Below are positions 37,045-45,829 of a DNA stretch of 64,000 nt, one piece after another. The notes under the pieces are model-generated. The model was not told where the DNA came from, searched no databases, and worked only from the letters and a program-made list of their open reading frames with translations. Both the position numbers and the translations under genes were made by a program. The stretch spans positions 1-64,000 of the forward strand of contig JAWLAE010000007.1 in assembly GCA_041395625.1 (NCBI GenBank), in the 5' to 3' direction. The DNA is from CADEED01 sp041395625. GTDB taxonomy: Bacteria > Pseudomonadota > Gammaproteobacteria > Steroidobacterales > Steroidobacteraceae. The number at the start of each line of letters is the position of its first letter. The stretch's first letter is position 1.

Positions 37045-37063
37045 TCAGCTCTTGCTGATCAGC
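37040..37063. terminator. Bidirectional hairpin containing both convergent stop codons
   Basis: The palindrome GCTGATCAGC / GCTGATCAGC closes a 10-bp stem on a TCTT loop. The plus-strand stop TGA (37042-37044) and the fadD stop (37059-37061 on minus) lie one in each arm. There is no T-run on either side, so it would be a weak intrinsic terminator or an RNA 3'-end stabiliser for both messages. Confidence 0.5.
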
Positions 37064-38729
37064 CCTGGGGCAGTTCGTCGCGCAGAGCGCGGCGCAGAAT
37101 CTTGCCGACATTGCTCTTGGGCAGCTCGTCACGAAAATAGACGTGCTTGGGTGTCTTGTAGCCGGTCAGCGACTCGCGGCAATGCGCGATCACGGCGGCC
37201 TCAGTGAGCGACGGATCCTTGCGCACGACAAACAGTGCGACGACTTCACCCGAGCGCTCGTCGGCCTGCGCCACCGCTGCCGCTTCCAGAATGCCCGGGT
37301 GCGTGACCGCGACACTCTCGACCTCATTGGGATACACGTTGAATCCCGACACCAGAATCATGTCCTTCTTGCGATCCTCGATGTAGACATAGCCGCGCTC
37401 ATCGATCCGGCCTATGTCGCCGGTGAGCAGCCAGCCACCCTCGCGCATGACTTTCGCCGTCTCATCCGGTCGATTCCAATAGCCGGCCATCACTTGCGGG
37501 CCGCGCACGCAGATCTCACCGACTTCATTGATGCCGAGGTCCGCGCCCGCATCGTTGCGGATGGCAATGTCAGTGGACGGAATCGGCAGCCCGATGGAGC
37601 CATTGAAATCCTCGTCCGGAATGTTGATGCAGGCGGCGGGCGAAGTCTCGGTGAGGCCCCATGCCTGGGTCAGTACCTTGCCGGTGACTTCCTTCCAGCG
37701 CTTGGCCACCGCCTCCTGCACCGCCATGCCGCCACCCAGCGTGACGCGCAACTGGCTGAAATCGAGCTGCGCGAAGCCCGGTGTGTGCAACAACGCATTG
37801 AACAGCGTGTTGACGCCGCTGATGAACTGGAACGGATAGCGTTTCAGCTCGGCCACGAACGCCGGGAAATCGCGCGGATTGACGATCAGTATATTGCGCC
37901 AGCCGAGCCGCAGGAACAGCAGGCAGTTAGCTGTCAGTGCAAAGATATGATAGAGCGGCAGTGCGGTGATCAGAGTGCCGCGCCCGGCGAGAAAGCTCTT
38001 CTCGATCCACTCGTTCGATTGCAGCACGTTGGCCACCATGTTGCCATGCGTCAGCATCGCGCCTTTCGCGACGCCGGTGGTGCCGCCGGTGTATTGCAGG
38101 AACGCGAGGTCGGCGTGCTCGAGCGTGGTGGGCTGCGGTCGCTGGCCGGCCGAGTCGCGCACCACGTCGCGAAACTCGAGCGCGCCGGGCAGCTGATAGG
38201 CCGGCACCTGCTTGCGAATGTGGCGCACTACCAGATTGACGATAGTGCCCTTGATGACACCCAGCATGCCACCGACGCTGGTTGTCAGGACTTGCTTGAT
38301 GCTCGAATGGGCAATCACCTCCTGCAGGACGTGCGCAAAATTCTCCAGGATGAGGATCACGGTGGCGCCAGAGTCCGTGAGCTGGTGTTCCAGCTCGCGC
38401 GGCGTGTACAGGGGATTGGTATTCACGACCACAGCGCCAGCGCGCAGGATGCCGCAAACCGCGATCGGGTATTGCAGGATATTCGGCATCATGACTGCGA
38501 CCCGATCGCCTTTGCCGATGCCAGCATGTTGCTGCAGCCAGCTGGCGAACGCCGCCGATTGCTCATCGAGCTCACGAAACGTCAGCGTCTGTCCCATCTG
38601 CACATAGGCCACATGGTCGGCATGCTCCTCGAGGGACTGCTCGATCAGTTGAGTGAGTGAGCGATACTCGTTGACGTCGATCTCGGCGCGGACGCCCGCG
38701 GGATAGGATTTCAGCCAGTGCTTGTCCAC
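37059..38729 (-). CDS. fadD: Long-chain fatty acid-CoA ligase FadD
   Basis: Activates fatty acids to acyl-CoA via an acyl-AMP intermediate. It is 556 residues, close to E. coli FadD (561). The adenylation motifs are YTGGTTGVAKGAMLTHGN (P-loop, about 212-229) and QAWGLTETSPAACIN. TGDIGRIDERGYVYIEDRKK and the FadD-specific DMILVSGFNVYPNEVE follow. The C-terminal lysine is in LPKSNVGKILRRAL. The start overlaps the end of tesA by 19 nt, so thioesterase and ligase are probably cotranscribed. Confidence 0.95.
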   Translation of the reverse strand: MDKHWLKSYPAGVRAEIDVNEYRSLTQLIEQSLEEHADHVAYVQMGQTLTFRELDEQSAAFASWLQQHAGIGKGDRVAVMMPNILQYPIAVCGILRAGAVVVNTNPLYTPRELEHQLTDSGATVILILENFAHVLQEVIAHSSIKQVLTTSVGGMLGVIKGTIVNLVVRHIRKQVPAYQLPGALEFRDVVRDSAGQRPQPTTLEHADLAFLQYTGGTTGVAKGAMLTHGNMVANVLQSNEWIEKSFLAGRGTLITALPLYHIFALTANCLLFLRLGWRNILIVNPRDFPAFVAELKRYPFQFISGVNTLFNALLHTPGFAQLDFSQLRVTLGGGMAVQEAVAKRWKEVTGKVLTQAWGLTETSPAACINIPDEDFNGSIGLPIPSTDIAIRNDAGADLGINEVGEICVRGPQVMAGYWNRPDETAKVMREGGWLLTGDIGRIDERGYVYIEDRKKDMILVSGFNVYPNEVESVAVTHPGILEAAAVAQADERSGEVVALFVVRKDPSLTEAAVIAHCRESLTGYKTPKHVYFRDELPKSNVGKILRRALRDELPQG

Positions 38730-39397
38730 TTGGGTCCCTTCTTGAGCAGCGGTTTCAGGGTGGGCCAGAGATTGTCGAGCAGAAACGGTTGTGCCGCGGC
38801 GTTCGGATGGATGCCATCAGCCTGCATGCGCGCCGCGTCCAGGGCCACGAAATCCAGAAAGAACGGCACGAACGGCAGTTTGTACTGGGCAGCGAGCTCG
38901 GTGAAGACGGCCTCGAAGTCGCGGCTGTAGCGGGGGCCGTAGTTCGGCGGGATTTTCATGCCGACCAGCAGGACCCGCGCACCGGCCTTGCGTGCCTGTT
39001 GCACCATGCTTTCCAGGTTGGCCCGGCTGACCGCGAGCGGCAGCCCGCGCAGCCCGTCATTGCCGCCTAACTCGATGATCACGATGGCCGGTTTGTGCAG
39101 GGCAAGTGCGCGCGGCAGCCGGCTAGCCGCACCGCGCGTAGTTTCACCACTGACGCTGGCGTTGACGACGCGGTACCCGTACCCTTGTTCCGTGAGGCGT
39201 TGCGCCAGCAGCGCCACCCAACCCTGCTCGACTTCGATGCCGTAACCGGCACTCAGACTGTCGCCCATCACGAGAATCGTGGGCGCGGCCGCGCTGCCAG
39301 CGTGCGCTACTGGGATGCCGGCCAGCGCGACACCGAAGGCGAGCGCGACGCAGAGGACCCGCGCCGGTAAATAGATGAATTCTGATACTGTGCTCAA
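38711..39397 (-). CDS. tesA: SGNH/GDSL esterase (TesA-like lysophospholipase/thioesterase)
   Basis: Periplasmic esterase/thioesterase of the TesA family. Catalytic blocks are MGDSLSAGYG (nucleophile Ser), GETTRGAASRL, ELGGNDGLRGLP and DGIHPNAAAQ (Asp/His). No ATG exists at the N-terminus in this frame. TTG at 39397 gives a 33-residue leader with a signal peptide ending at VAHA and a protein of 228 residues. The frame is open much further upstream, but that part is antisense to ybbA. With the TTG start the gene overlaps the divergent ybbA by 23 nt at the 5' ends. Confidence 0.9.
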   Translation of the reverse strand: MSTVSEFIYLPARVLCVALAFGVALAGIPVAHAGSAAAPTILVMGDSLSAGYGIEVEQGWVALLAQRLTEQGYGYRVVNASVSGETTRGAASRLPRALALHKPAIVIIELGGNDGLRGLPLAVSRANLESMVQQARKAGARVLLVGMKIPPNYGPRYSRDFEAVFTELAAQYKLPFVPFFLDFVALDAARMQADGIHPNAAAQPFLLDNLWPTLKPLLKKGPKWTSTG

Positions 39398-40064
39398 AGC
39401 CGAAAACCTCACGAAGCAGGTTACCAGTCCCGAAGGACCGCTGACGATTTTACGCGATGTCTCCTTGGACATTGGCGCAGGCGAGTCAGTTGCGGTCGTG
39501 GGTGCGTCCGGGGCGGGCAAGTCGACGCTGCTCGCACTGTTGGCTGGCCTCGATACGCCCACCTCGGGGCGGGTGCTGCTGGCGGGCGCCGATCTCACTG
39601 CGCTGGACGAAGATGGTCGCGCGAAACTGCGGGCCGAACGCGTGGGTTTCGTGTTCCAGTCGTTTCATCTGGTGCAGTCGCTCACGGCGCTCGAAAACGT
39701 GATGCTGCCGCTGGAATTGGCGGGTCGAGCCGATGCCCGTCGCGCAGCACTGGAAACCTGTGAGCGCGTCGGGCTGGGCAATCGTACCGGGCACTATCCG
39801 CGCCAACTTTCCGGGGGTGAGCAGCAGCGCGTCGCGATCGCGCGCGCCTTCGTCACCCAGCCCGCCGTGTTGTTTGCCGACGAGCCGACCGGCAATCTCG
39901 ACACCGTCACCGGCGAACGGATCGTCTCGCTGCTATTCGAACTGAACGCGAACTCGCACACGACCCTGGTCCTCGTGACCCATGACCGCGAACTCGCGCG
40001 ACGCTGTTCGCGGATACTCGAATTGTCTGGCGGCGAGCTGCTGCGCGAGGAGGTAGTCGGATGA
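39375..40064 (+). CDS. ybbA: ABC transporter ATPase YbbA (LolD/MacB type)
   Basis: ATPase partner of the YbbP permease; 229 residues. Walker A is GASGAGKST (about 41-49), the Q-loop [12 protein letters not shown], the signature [15 protein letters not shown], Walker [13 protein letters not shown] and the switch His [11 protein letters not shown]. Divergence of ybbA from tesA is conserved from E. coli to pseudomonads. Its stop overlaps the ybbP start as ATGA. Confidence 0.95.
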   Translation: MNSDTVLKAENLTKQVTSPEGPLTILRDVSLDIGAGESVAVVGASGAGKSTLLALLAGLDTPTSGRVLLAGADLTALDEDGRAKLRAERVGFVFQSFHLVQSLTALENVMLPLELAGRADARRAALETCERVGLGNRTGHYPRQLSGGEQQRVAIARAFVTQPAVLFADEPTGNLDTVTGERIVSLLFELNANSHTTLVLVTHDRELARRCSRILELSGGELLREEVVG

Positions 40065-42556
40065 TTCGTCGCGCCGTGCCGCTGGCGCTACGTACCTTGG
40101 TGCGGGAGTGGCATTCCGGCGAACTCAGCATCGTGCTGTTGGCGCTCACGGTCGCCGTCGCGGCGCTCACCGGCGTCGGTTTCCTGGTCGCACGCATAGG
40201 CGCTGCGGTCGATCTGCAAGCCAACGAAGTGCTGGCGGCAGATCTGCGTCTCGAGTCGCCGCGGCCGATCGACGACCGCTACCTGATCGAAGCCGAGGCG
40301 CGCGGCCTTGCCGCAGTGAGCTCGACGGGACTAATCAGCGTCGTCTTCAATGGCGACGACAGTCAGTTGTCGAATCTGCGGGCGGTGACCTCGGGCTACC
40401 CTTTGCGGGGCCGCGTGATGATTTCGGACGTGCCTTTCGGTGCCTCGCGGCCGGCCGATGGCATACCGGCGCCTGGCGAGATATGGCCAGAGTCCAAGTT
40501 GTTGGCAGCGATCGGTGCGGAAGTCGGCTCTGAGCTGTCGGTTGGAGCCGCGCGCTTCAAGGTGACACGCGTGCTGATTACTCGGCCGGATCAGGGCGCT
40601 ACCTTTGCTGACCTCGCGCCATCGATACTCGTCAACGCCGCCGATCTGCCGGCGACTGAGCTGATACAGCCTGGCAGTCGGGTGAGTTACGCGGCGTTGT
40701 TTGCGGGCGATCAGGCCGAGGTGCAGCGGTTTCGCACCTGGCTGTCGGTCGCCAAGACCCCGAGCGAACGACTGCTCGACATCAGCGAATCGACGCCACA
40801 GGTGAAAACAGCGATCGATCGGGCCGGCCGTTTCCTGAGCCTCGCCAGCCTGGTTGCCGTGCTGCTCTGCGCAATCGCCGTCGCGATGGCTGCCCGACGC
40901 TACGTACAGCGGCATCTGGATTCGGTCGCCCTGCTGAAGACGCTCGGCGCGACGCGCGCGTTCACGCTCACCGTCAGCCTGCTGCAGTTGCTGCTGATCG
41001 GTCTCATTGCGGCCATCATCGGCGCGCTGCTCGGCTTTGCAGCCCAGGCTGGGTTGGTAGCAGCATTGCAGGATCTGCTGAAGGGCGATCTCCCGCCACC
41101 GGACTGGGCGCCGGTGTGGGTCGGGCTCTTGACCTCGATCGCGATACTCGCCGGCTTTGCGCTGCCGCCGCTGCTGCAGCTGTCACGAACGCCCGCACTG
41201 CGCGTCCTGCGCCGCGACGTCGGGCCGCCACCGCTCTATGTGATGCTGGCGTTCGGGCCCGCCATCGCCGCGGTCTTGTTCCTGATCCTGTGGGTCGTGC
41301 GCGATGTGACGATCTTCCTGGCCTTCGTCCTCGGTCTCAGCGCCTTCCTCGCCTTGCTGGCGTTCGCGGGGTGGTTGCTGGTGCGCTTGACGACGCAAAT
41401 GCGCGGTGGAGTGGGCGTGGCCTGGCGCTATGGCATTGCCAATCTGGGTCGGCGTCGCGTCGAGAGTGTCGTCCAGCTCACCGCCTTTGGCTGCGGCATC
41501 ATGGTCCTGCTGCTGCTGGCCGTGGTGCGCAACGATCTGCTGGCAGACTGGCGCAAGAGCCTGCCGAGCGACATTCCTAACTACTTCTTCATCAACATCC
41601 CGCCCGATGAGCGCACGGCATTTATCGATTTCCTGCGGCAACAGGGGGCCGAGGTGTCGCGCGCCCTGCCAATGATTCGCGCCCGGCTCACGGGCATCAA
41701 TGGTCGGGACGTGACCGATGCGACGTTCGAGAATCCGCGCGGTCGCGGCTTTGCGAACCGCGAGCAGAACATCACCTGGACCAGCGAGCTGGGAACAGAC
41801 AATCGGATCGTCGCCGGCAATTGGTTTACCGAGCAGGACATCGGCAAGCCGTTGGTTTCAGTGTCGACCGAAGTGCAGGAAGCACTCGGACTGGTGCTGG
41901 GTGACAAGCTCGTGTTCGACGTAGCCGGCGAAACATTCGTGGCGTCGGTCGCGAGTGTGCGCAAGGTGAAGTGGGACAGCTTCCAGCCGAATTTCTTCCT
42001 GGTGTTCCCGCCGGGTCAGCTCGAGGGTACAGCGGGCACCTGGATGACGAGCGCCTATTTCCACCCCGAGAGCGCGCGCAGCCTGGCCGATCTCGTGCGC
42101 CTTTTCCCGAGTGTCTCGGTCTTCGATCTGGACGATCTGCTGGCCCAAGTGCGCAGCGTGATCGACAAGGCGGCGCTCGCGGTACAGAGTGTTTTCCTGT
42201 TCACTCTACTGGCAGGTCTGGTCGTGCTGCTGGCTGCGGTGCAGGCGAGTCGCGACGAACGCCGCTACGAGAGCGCAATGTTGCGGACGCTCGGGGCGAA
42301 CCGGCGTACGGTGCTGAAAGGCATTCTCGCGGAATTCGCCACGCTCGGCGTGCTGTCCGGGCTGCTCGCCGCGGTGGGCGCCTCGATTGCCGGCTATTTC
42401 GTCGCGCGCCGCGTGCTGGAGGTGCCATACGCGCCGGAGCCCTGGGTCTGGATCATCGGCATCGTCGGTGGCGGATTGTTAGTGTCCGTGGCAGGCTGGC
42501 TGGCCACCAGGTCGGTGGTCAATCAGCCGCCGATGGTCACTCTGCGGGGCGGTTGA
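40061..42556 (+). CDS. ybbP: FtsX-like ABC permease YbbP
   Basis: Large inner-membrane permease of the MacB/LolE superfamily, 831 residues. It has a first membrane helix ([20 protein letters not shown]), a MacB-like periplasmic domain, then FtsX helices around 265-400 ([40 protein letters not shown]). A second periplasmic domain is followed by a second FtsX core at the C-terminus ([20 protein letters not shown] to the end). The two-FtsX-core layout with about ten helices fits YbbP. The substrate is unknown. Confidence 0.92.
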   Translation: MIRRAVPLALRTLVREWHSGELSIVLLALTVAVAALTGVGFLVARIGAAVDLQANEVLAADLRLESPRPIDDRYLIEAEARGLAAVSSTGLISVVFNGDDSQLSNLRAVTSGYPLRGRVMISDVPFGASRPADGIPAPGEIWPESKLLAAIGAEVGSELSVGAARFKVTRVLITRPDQGATFADLAPSILVNAADLPATELIQPGSRVSYAALFAGDQAEVQRFRTWLSVAKTPSERLLDISESTPQVKTAIDRAGRFLSLASLVAVLLCAIAVAMAARRYVQRHLDSVALLKTLGATRAFTLTVSLLQLLLIGLIAAIIGALLGFAAQAGLVAALQDLLKGDLPPPDWAPVWVGLLTSIAILAGFALPPLLQLSRTPALRVLRRDVGPPPLYVMLAFGPAIAAVLFLILWVVRDVTIFLAFVLGLSAFLALLAFAGWLLVRLTTQMRGGVGVAWRYGIANLGRRRVESVVQLTAFGCGIMVLLLLAVVRNDLLADWRKSLPSDIPNYFFINIPPDERTAFIDFLRQQGAEVSRALPMIRARLTGINGRDVTDATFENPRGRGFANREQNITWTSELGTDNRIVAGNWFTEQDIGKPLVSVSTEVQEALGLVLGDKLVFDVAGETFVASVASVRKVKWDSFQPNFFLVFPPGQLEGTAGTWMTSAYFHPESARSLADLVRLFPSVSVFDLDDLLAQVRSVIDKAALAVQSVFLFTLLAGLVVLLAAVQASRDERRYESAMLRTLGANRRTVLKGILAEFATLGVLSGLLAAVGASIAGYFVARRVLEVPYAPEPWVWIIGIVGGGLLVSVAGWLATRSVVNQPPMVTLRGG

Positions 42557-42562
42557 GCCCAT

Positions 42563-44293
42563 ATGAAAGATCCTGAGCTGCCACCCGATGTGCACAATCC
42601 GGAGTTCGTAGCGCATCTGCTGGCGACACCGCTGCGACGCAAAATGGTCGGCTGGTACGACCCGCAGGTGCTCGCGCAGTCCGCGTGGCTGGTGACCGTT
42701 GCGAATCTGTTCGGTCGTCACTCTGACACGCGGCTGATCGAAGCTCTGTCGACCCAGCCCCAGCACTGGTTCGATTACTCCGGCGACGCTGATGCCAATG
42801 ATGACTTCTGGCTCGACTACGTGAGCGACATCGGTGACGGTTGGAACTCCACCTACGCAGTCGCCGCCGCGGTTGCCGAGCCCGAGCTGACTGTGCAGGA
42901 GCCCCACGGTCGCCACGTGCAGACCCGCCAGGGTCGTGTCCTGGTGTTCGGCGGCGACGAGGTGTACCCGTATCCGTCGCGCGAGGAGTACGAAGCGCGT
43001 GCCGAGCGGCCATATGCGACGGCGCTGGCTGGTCGCGTCGCGCGGCCAGACGTGTATGCCATCCCGGGCAACCACGACTGGTACGACAGTCTGATCGCCT
43101 TTTCACGCAGCTTCTGCCGGCCCGAGCGCGGTTTCGCCGGTTGCCGGACGCGCCAGACTCGCAGCTATTTCGCGCTCAAACTGCCGCATGGCTGGTGGCT
43201 GTTAGCCATCGATCTGCAGTTGGGCGCCGATCTGGACGAGCCGCAAGTGCAGTATTTCCAGCGTGTGGCGGCTGATATGGCGGCGGACGCCCGGGTCATC
43301 CTGTGCGTACCTGAGCCACGCTGGATCCTGGAGGATGCCTATCCCAAACATTCGACCTACGAAGAGCGTGCCACCGTCGATTTCCTGGAGAGCCGCATTC
43401 TGCAGCGCCCGGTGAGCGTTTTTCTCACCGGCGATCTGCATCTGTACAAGCGGCACGAGAATGCCGCAGGTGTACAGAAGATCACTGCCGGCGGCGGCGG
43501 CGCCTTCCTGCATCCAACGCACGCACCGGCCACTCACAAGCTGCGCGATGGCTACGTAGAGCGCGCCGCGTATCCGGATGCAGCGACCTCCTCCAGATTG
43601 GCGTGGCGCAACTTCCTGTTTCCGTTTCTCAATCCCAAGTATCTGCCGATACCTGCGTTCCTGTACGCGATGTCAGCGTGGTTCGCATCCGCCAGCCTCA
43701 CGACCGCCGATACGGTCGATCTGCCCACGGCGCTCGATGCTGCAGTGCGAGCCGCGATCCGGGATCCCTTCAACGGACTGTGGTTGATCGTTTTCGTCGC
43801 GGCCTTCGTCTTCTTCACCGATACCCACGTGCGCTGGTGGCGCATCATCGGCGGCGTCTCGCATGCGCTGGCACATCTGGGCGCGGCCTTCGGTGTCGGC
43901 TGGCTCAGCCTGCTGGTGACCACGCAGGCGCTGCACCTCGAATTTGGCACCATTTCGCAACTGTTAGTGGCCGGCACGCTCACGTTCCTCGCGGGCGGTT
44001 TGGTCGGCGCCTGGATTCTGGGCCTCTATCTGTTCATTTCGCTGCAATTCTTCGGCCGACACGCTAACGAGGCCTTCGCCAGCCTCAGAATCGAAGATTT
44101 CAAACACTGGGTACGCTTGCGGGTCGATTCGAGCGGCACGCTCAGTATTTTCGCACTCGCAATTGATCGTGTGCCGCGACGCTGGCGGGAAGCCGAGCGC
44201 GCTGGACAGCGAGTCGAGTTAGCAGACGACCCGCGCGCAACTGCACCGCGGTTGGTGGATCAGGTGAGCGTCGGGCGAAAAGCACCGCGTTGA
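42563..44293 (+). CDS. Membrane-anchored calcineurin-like metallophosphoesterase
   Basis: 576 residues. The N-terminal half is a phosphoesterase with dimetal motifs DIGDG at 89-93, GGDEVYP at 130-136, GNHDWYD at 169-175 and GDLHLYKRH at 290-298. About five hydrophobic helices follow between 390 and 520 (LWLIVFVAAFVFFTD, WLSLLVTTQALHL, LVAGTLTFLAGGLVGAWILG and neighbours), then a C-terminal soluble tail. No signal peptide is seen, so the catalytic domain should face the cytoplasm. It starts 6 nt after ybbP and is probably in its operon. The substrate is unknown; a lipid or nucleotide phosphate is possible. Confidence 0.88.
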   Translation: MKDPELPPDVHNPEFVAHLLATPLRRKMVGWYDPQVLAQSAWLVTVANLFGRHSDTRLIEALSTQPQHWFDYSGDADANDDFWLDYVSDIGDGWNSTYAVAAAVAEPELTVQEPHGRHVQTRQGRVLVFGGDEVYPYPSREEYEARAERPYATALAGRVARPDVYAIPGNHDWYDSLIAFSRSFCRPERGFAGCRTRQTRSYFALKLPHGWWLLAIDLQLGADLDEPQVQYFQRVAADMAADARVILCVPEPRWILEDAYPKHSTYEERATVDFLESRILQRPVSVFLTGDLHLYKRHENAAGVQKITAGGGGAFLHPTHAPATHKLRDGYVERAAYPDAATSSRLAWRNFLFPFLNPKYLPIPAFLYAMSAWFASASLTTADTVDLPTALDAAVRAAIRDPFNGLWLIVFVAAFVFFTDTHVRWWRIIGGVSHALAHLGAAFGVGWLSLLVTTQALHLEFGTISQLLVAGTLTFLAGGLVGAWILGLYLFISLQFFGRHANEAFASLRIEDFKHWVRLRVDSSGTLSIFALAIDRVPRRWREAERAGQRVELADDPRATAPRLVDQVSVGRKAPR

Positions 44294-44379
44294 GGAACCT
44301 TTGTAGGGCAACGGAGACAAATATTCGTTGCCGCAATCCGTGAACTAGGTTCAAAATGCGGTATCAACGGCCCTACTCG

Positions 44380-44441
44380 CTAACTAATTGCGACACATGG
44401 CTGTTAAAAAGGTTAGTATTGCGCTGTTAGCGTTTAGGAGG
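44380..44441 (+). promoter_or_regulatory. Leader of the SANT-like gene with three CTAAC/GTTAG copies and a perfect Shine-Dalgarno
   Basis: CTAAC at 44380-44384, GTTAG at 44412-44416 and GTTAG at 44426-44430 lie within 51 nt, with a near-copy GTTAA between them. AGGAGG at 44436-44441 is a full-consensus ribosome binding site 4 nt before the ATG, unusually strong for this window. No well-spaced sigma70 promoter is obvious. Confidence 0.5.
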
Positions 44442-44445
44442 ACTC

Positions 44446-44679
44446 ATGGCAAAGAAGAGAGCAAAAGTGGCGAAGCCGGCAAAACCGGCACGCTTGGGCA
44501 AAGCCTGGACCGCGACAGACGTCGCCAAGCTGCGTTCACTCGCCAAGCAGAAGCTTTCGGCTCGCGCTGCGGCCGAGAAACTGGGCCGCACCCGCGGTTC
44601 CGTCGCGCAGAAGGCTCTGTTGCTCGGTATTTCGTTCCGCGCAATCAACCAGCCGAAGCGCGCACGTCGCAAGAAGTAG
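44446..44679 (+). CDS. Small Myb/SANT-like DNA-binding protein
   Basis: 77 residues, very basic. Lys/Arg/Ala-rich ends (MAKKRAKVAKPAKPA and PKRARRKK) flank a single three-helix motif AWTATDVAKLRSLAKQKLSA, then RAAAEKLGRTRGSVAQKALLL. The W-T-x-x-D...L..L pattern and the RTRGSVAQKA recognition helix resemble the small SANT/Myb-like proteins common in proteobacteria. It has a perfect AGGAGG and its own leader, suggesting strong expression. A nucleoid-associated or regulatory role is inferred; no target is known. Confidence 0.8.
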   Translation: MAKKRAKVAKPAKPARLGKAWTATDVAKLRSLAKQKLSARAAAEKLGRTRGSVAQKALLLGISFRAINQPKRARRKK

Positions 44680-44773
44680 ACCAGCCAGGCTGGCAATGGA
44701 CGGCGGTATCCTGCGGGTCTCAAAGCCCGCCGGTTACCGCCTGTTTGTTGGGGCCGTCCTGATCGATAGCCAG

Positions 44774-45526
44774 TCAGCGGCTCACATTGAGCCGCAACCA
44801 TGCCACAGGCGTACCCTCGCGCCGCATATTCAGGCCTTCGAGGGTCATGAGATAGTCGCCGGGGCCGAACGCTGACGGATTCAGCTGCAGGCGCACGTGC
44901 TCGTTCGAATCCTTGATCATGTTGTCGAGAATCGCCACCCGGCCATGACCGGTGCGATCGATTATCACTCGGAACGTACTGTACTTGGTCTGCGTAACAT
45001 CGATCTTGAGCTCGGTCATCTGCCCGGGCGTCACGTCGACCTGGGTGGCGCTCGAGGCGCCCGCCAGCGAGGGTTCGACGATAATCGGACGGAGCGAGCT
45101 GGTGGGTTGGATCGGACGCTCGATCACCTCTTGTTTGAGTCTGGCGATCACGCCGGCCTGGTCCGATACCTTGCCGCCCAGGATGATGGCCGTGAGCGCG
45201 AGCACGACGGCCGCGACGCCGATGCCACTCACGAACGGTAGCTGTTGCCAGAACCGACGCCGCGGCTCGGCCCAGGGCTCCGGATGTCCACTCGCCTCCA
45301 GCAAGTTCAGCCCAGCGTGTACGCGCTCGGCCAGCCCCAATTCGTCGATCAGGGCAGGGTTCGAACGCACGAACCGCTCGAAGTCGTTGGCACCCTTCGG
45401 CGGCAGTGTGCCTGCGAGGTAGCGCTCGATGATCTGATTGCGGGCGATGAACTCGCGATCCATCGGCGCGCTCGGCGCCGGGGCTGCCGTCAGTGGGTTG
45501 TTAGTAGCCGGAGTCGGGGCTGGCAT
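44774..45526 (-). CDS. Anti-sigma-factor-like membrane protein
   Basis: 250 residues. The N-terminal helical part (DREFIARNQIIERYLAGTLP, FERFVRSNPALIDELGLAER) looks like the cytoplasmic domain of ZAS-type anti-sigma factors but has no Cys/His zinc motif. One membrane helix follows (FVSGIGVAAVVLALTAIILG, about 98-117). The periplasmic part is a beta-rich domain (ELKIDVTQTKYSTFRVIIDR, HVRLQLNPSAFGPGDYLMTL). The ATG at 45526 and the ATG at 45463 (MDREFIARN) are both possible starts. No sigma factor gene is adjacent. Function is inference from architecture. Confidence 0.7.
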   Translation of the reverse strand: MPAPTPATNNPLTAAPAPSAPMDREFIARNQIIERYLAGTLPPKGANDFERFVRSNPALIDELGLAERVHAGLNLLEASGHPEPWAEPRRRFWQQLPFVSGIGVAAVVLALTAIILGGKVSDQAGVIARLKQEVIERPIQPTSSLRPIIVEPSLAGASSATQVDVTPGQMTELKIDVTQTKYSTFRVIIDRTGHGRVAILDNMIKDSNEHVRLQLNPSAFGPGDYLMTLEGLNMRREGTPVAWLRLNVSR

Positions 45527-45653
45527 GATCGTTCAGGCTCGATTGCGCGGGATGAGGTTGGCGACGGCCGCGACAGGTGGTGGTGCAGTCGGCGCAATAG
45601 CGCCAGACGCCATTCCGGGCATAGTCGGGCATTGGCAAGTTGCAGGCGCACAC
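45501..45653 (-). CDS. Possible zinc-ribbon micro-ORF
   Basis: A GTG-initiated frame of 50 codons encodes a Cys-rich peptide: CACNLPMPDYARNGVWRY is followed by CADCTTTC and RGRRQPHP. The spacing CxC-16-CxxCxxxC resembles a zinc ribbon, and third-position GC is higher than in the overlapping longer minus-strand frame. It ends 26 nt inside the start of the anti-sigma-like gene. The region upstream (to 45831) is open in a different minus-strand frame, so this may be the 3' part of a frameshifted gene. The evidence is only pattern and codon use. Confidence 0.35.
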   Translation of the reverse strand: MCACNLPMPDYARNGVWRYCADCTTTCRGRRQPHPAQSSLNDHASPDSGY

Positions 45654-45829
45654 CGGTATCCTCGCCCATTGGTGGTTTCAGACCGGTGTCACGCCTCACA
45701 GATTGCGCGGTGTCGCGGTCCGAAAACGCGAACCGTAGCACCTTTTCGTGCTCTTGCAGCCGAGCGTGCAACCCGTCGCGCACGGCGCGAGCGTTCAACA
45801 CTGGCGACGCACTATCCCTCGAGGTATCC
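45527..45829. other. Divergent gap between anti-sigma-like gene and DUF4139 gene
   Basis: 303 nt. Apart from the possible zinc-ribbon micro-ORF on the minus strand and an open minus-strand frame reaching 45831, nothing is recognised. No good sigma70 promoter is visible on either strand. GAGG at 45821-45824 is the ribosome binding site for the DUF4139 gene. Confidence 0.5.

Noticed and set aside
37143..38660. 505-codon plus-strand open frame
   Set aside because: It is antisense to fadD, whose adenylation motifs are intact; the translation has shadow composition.
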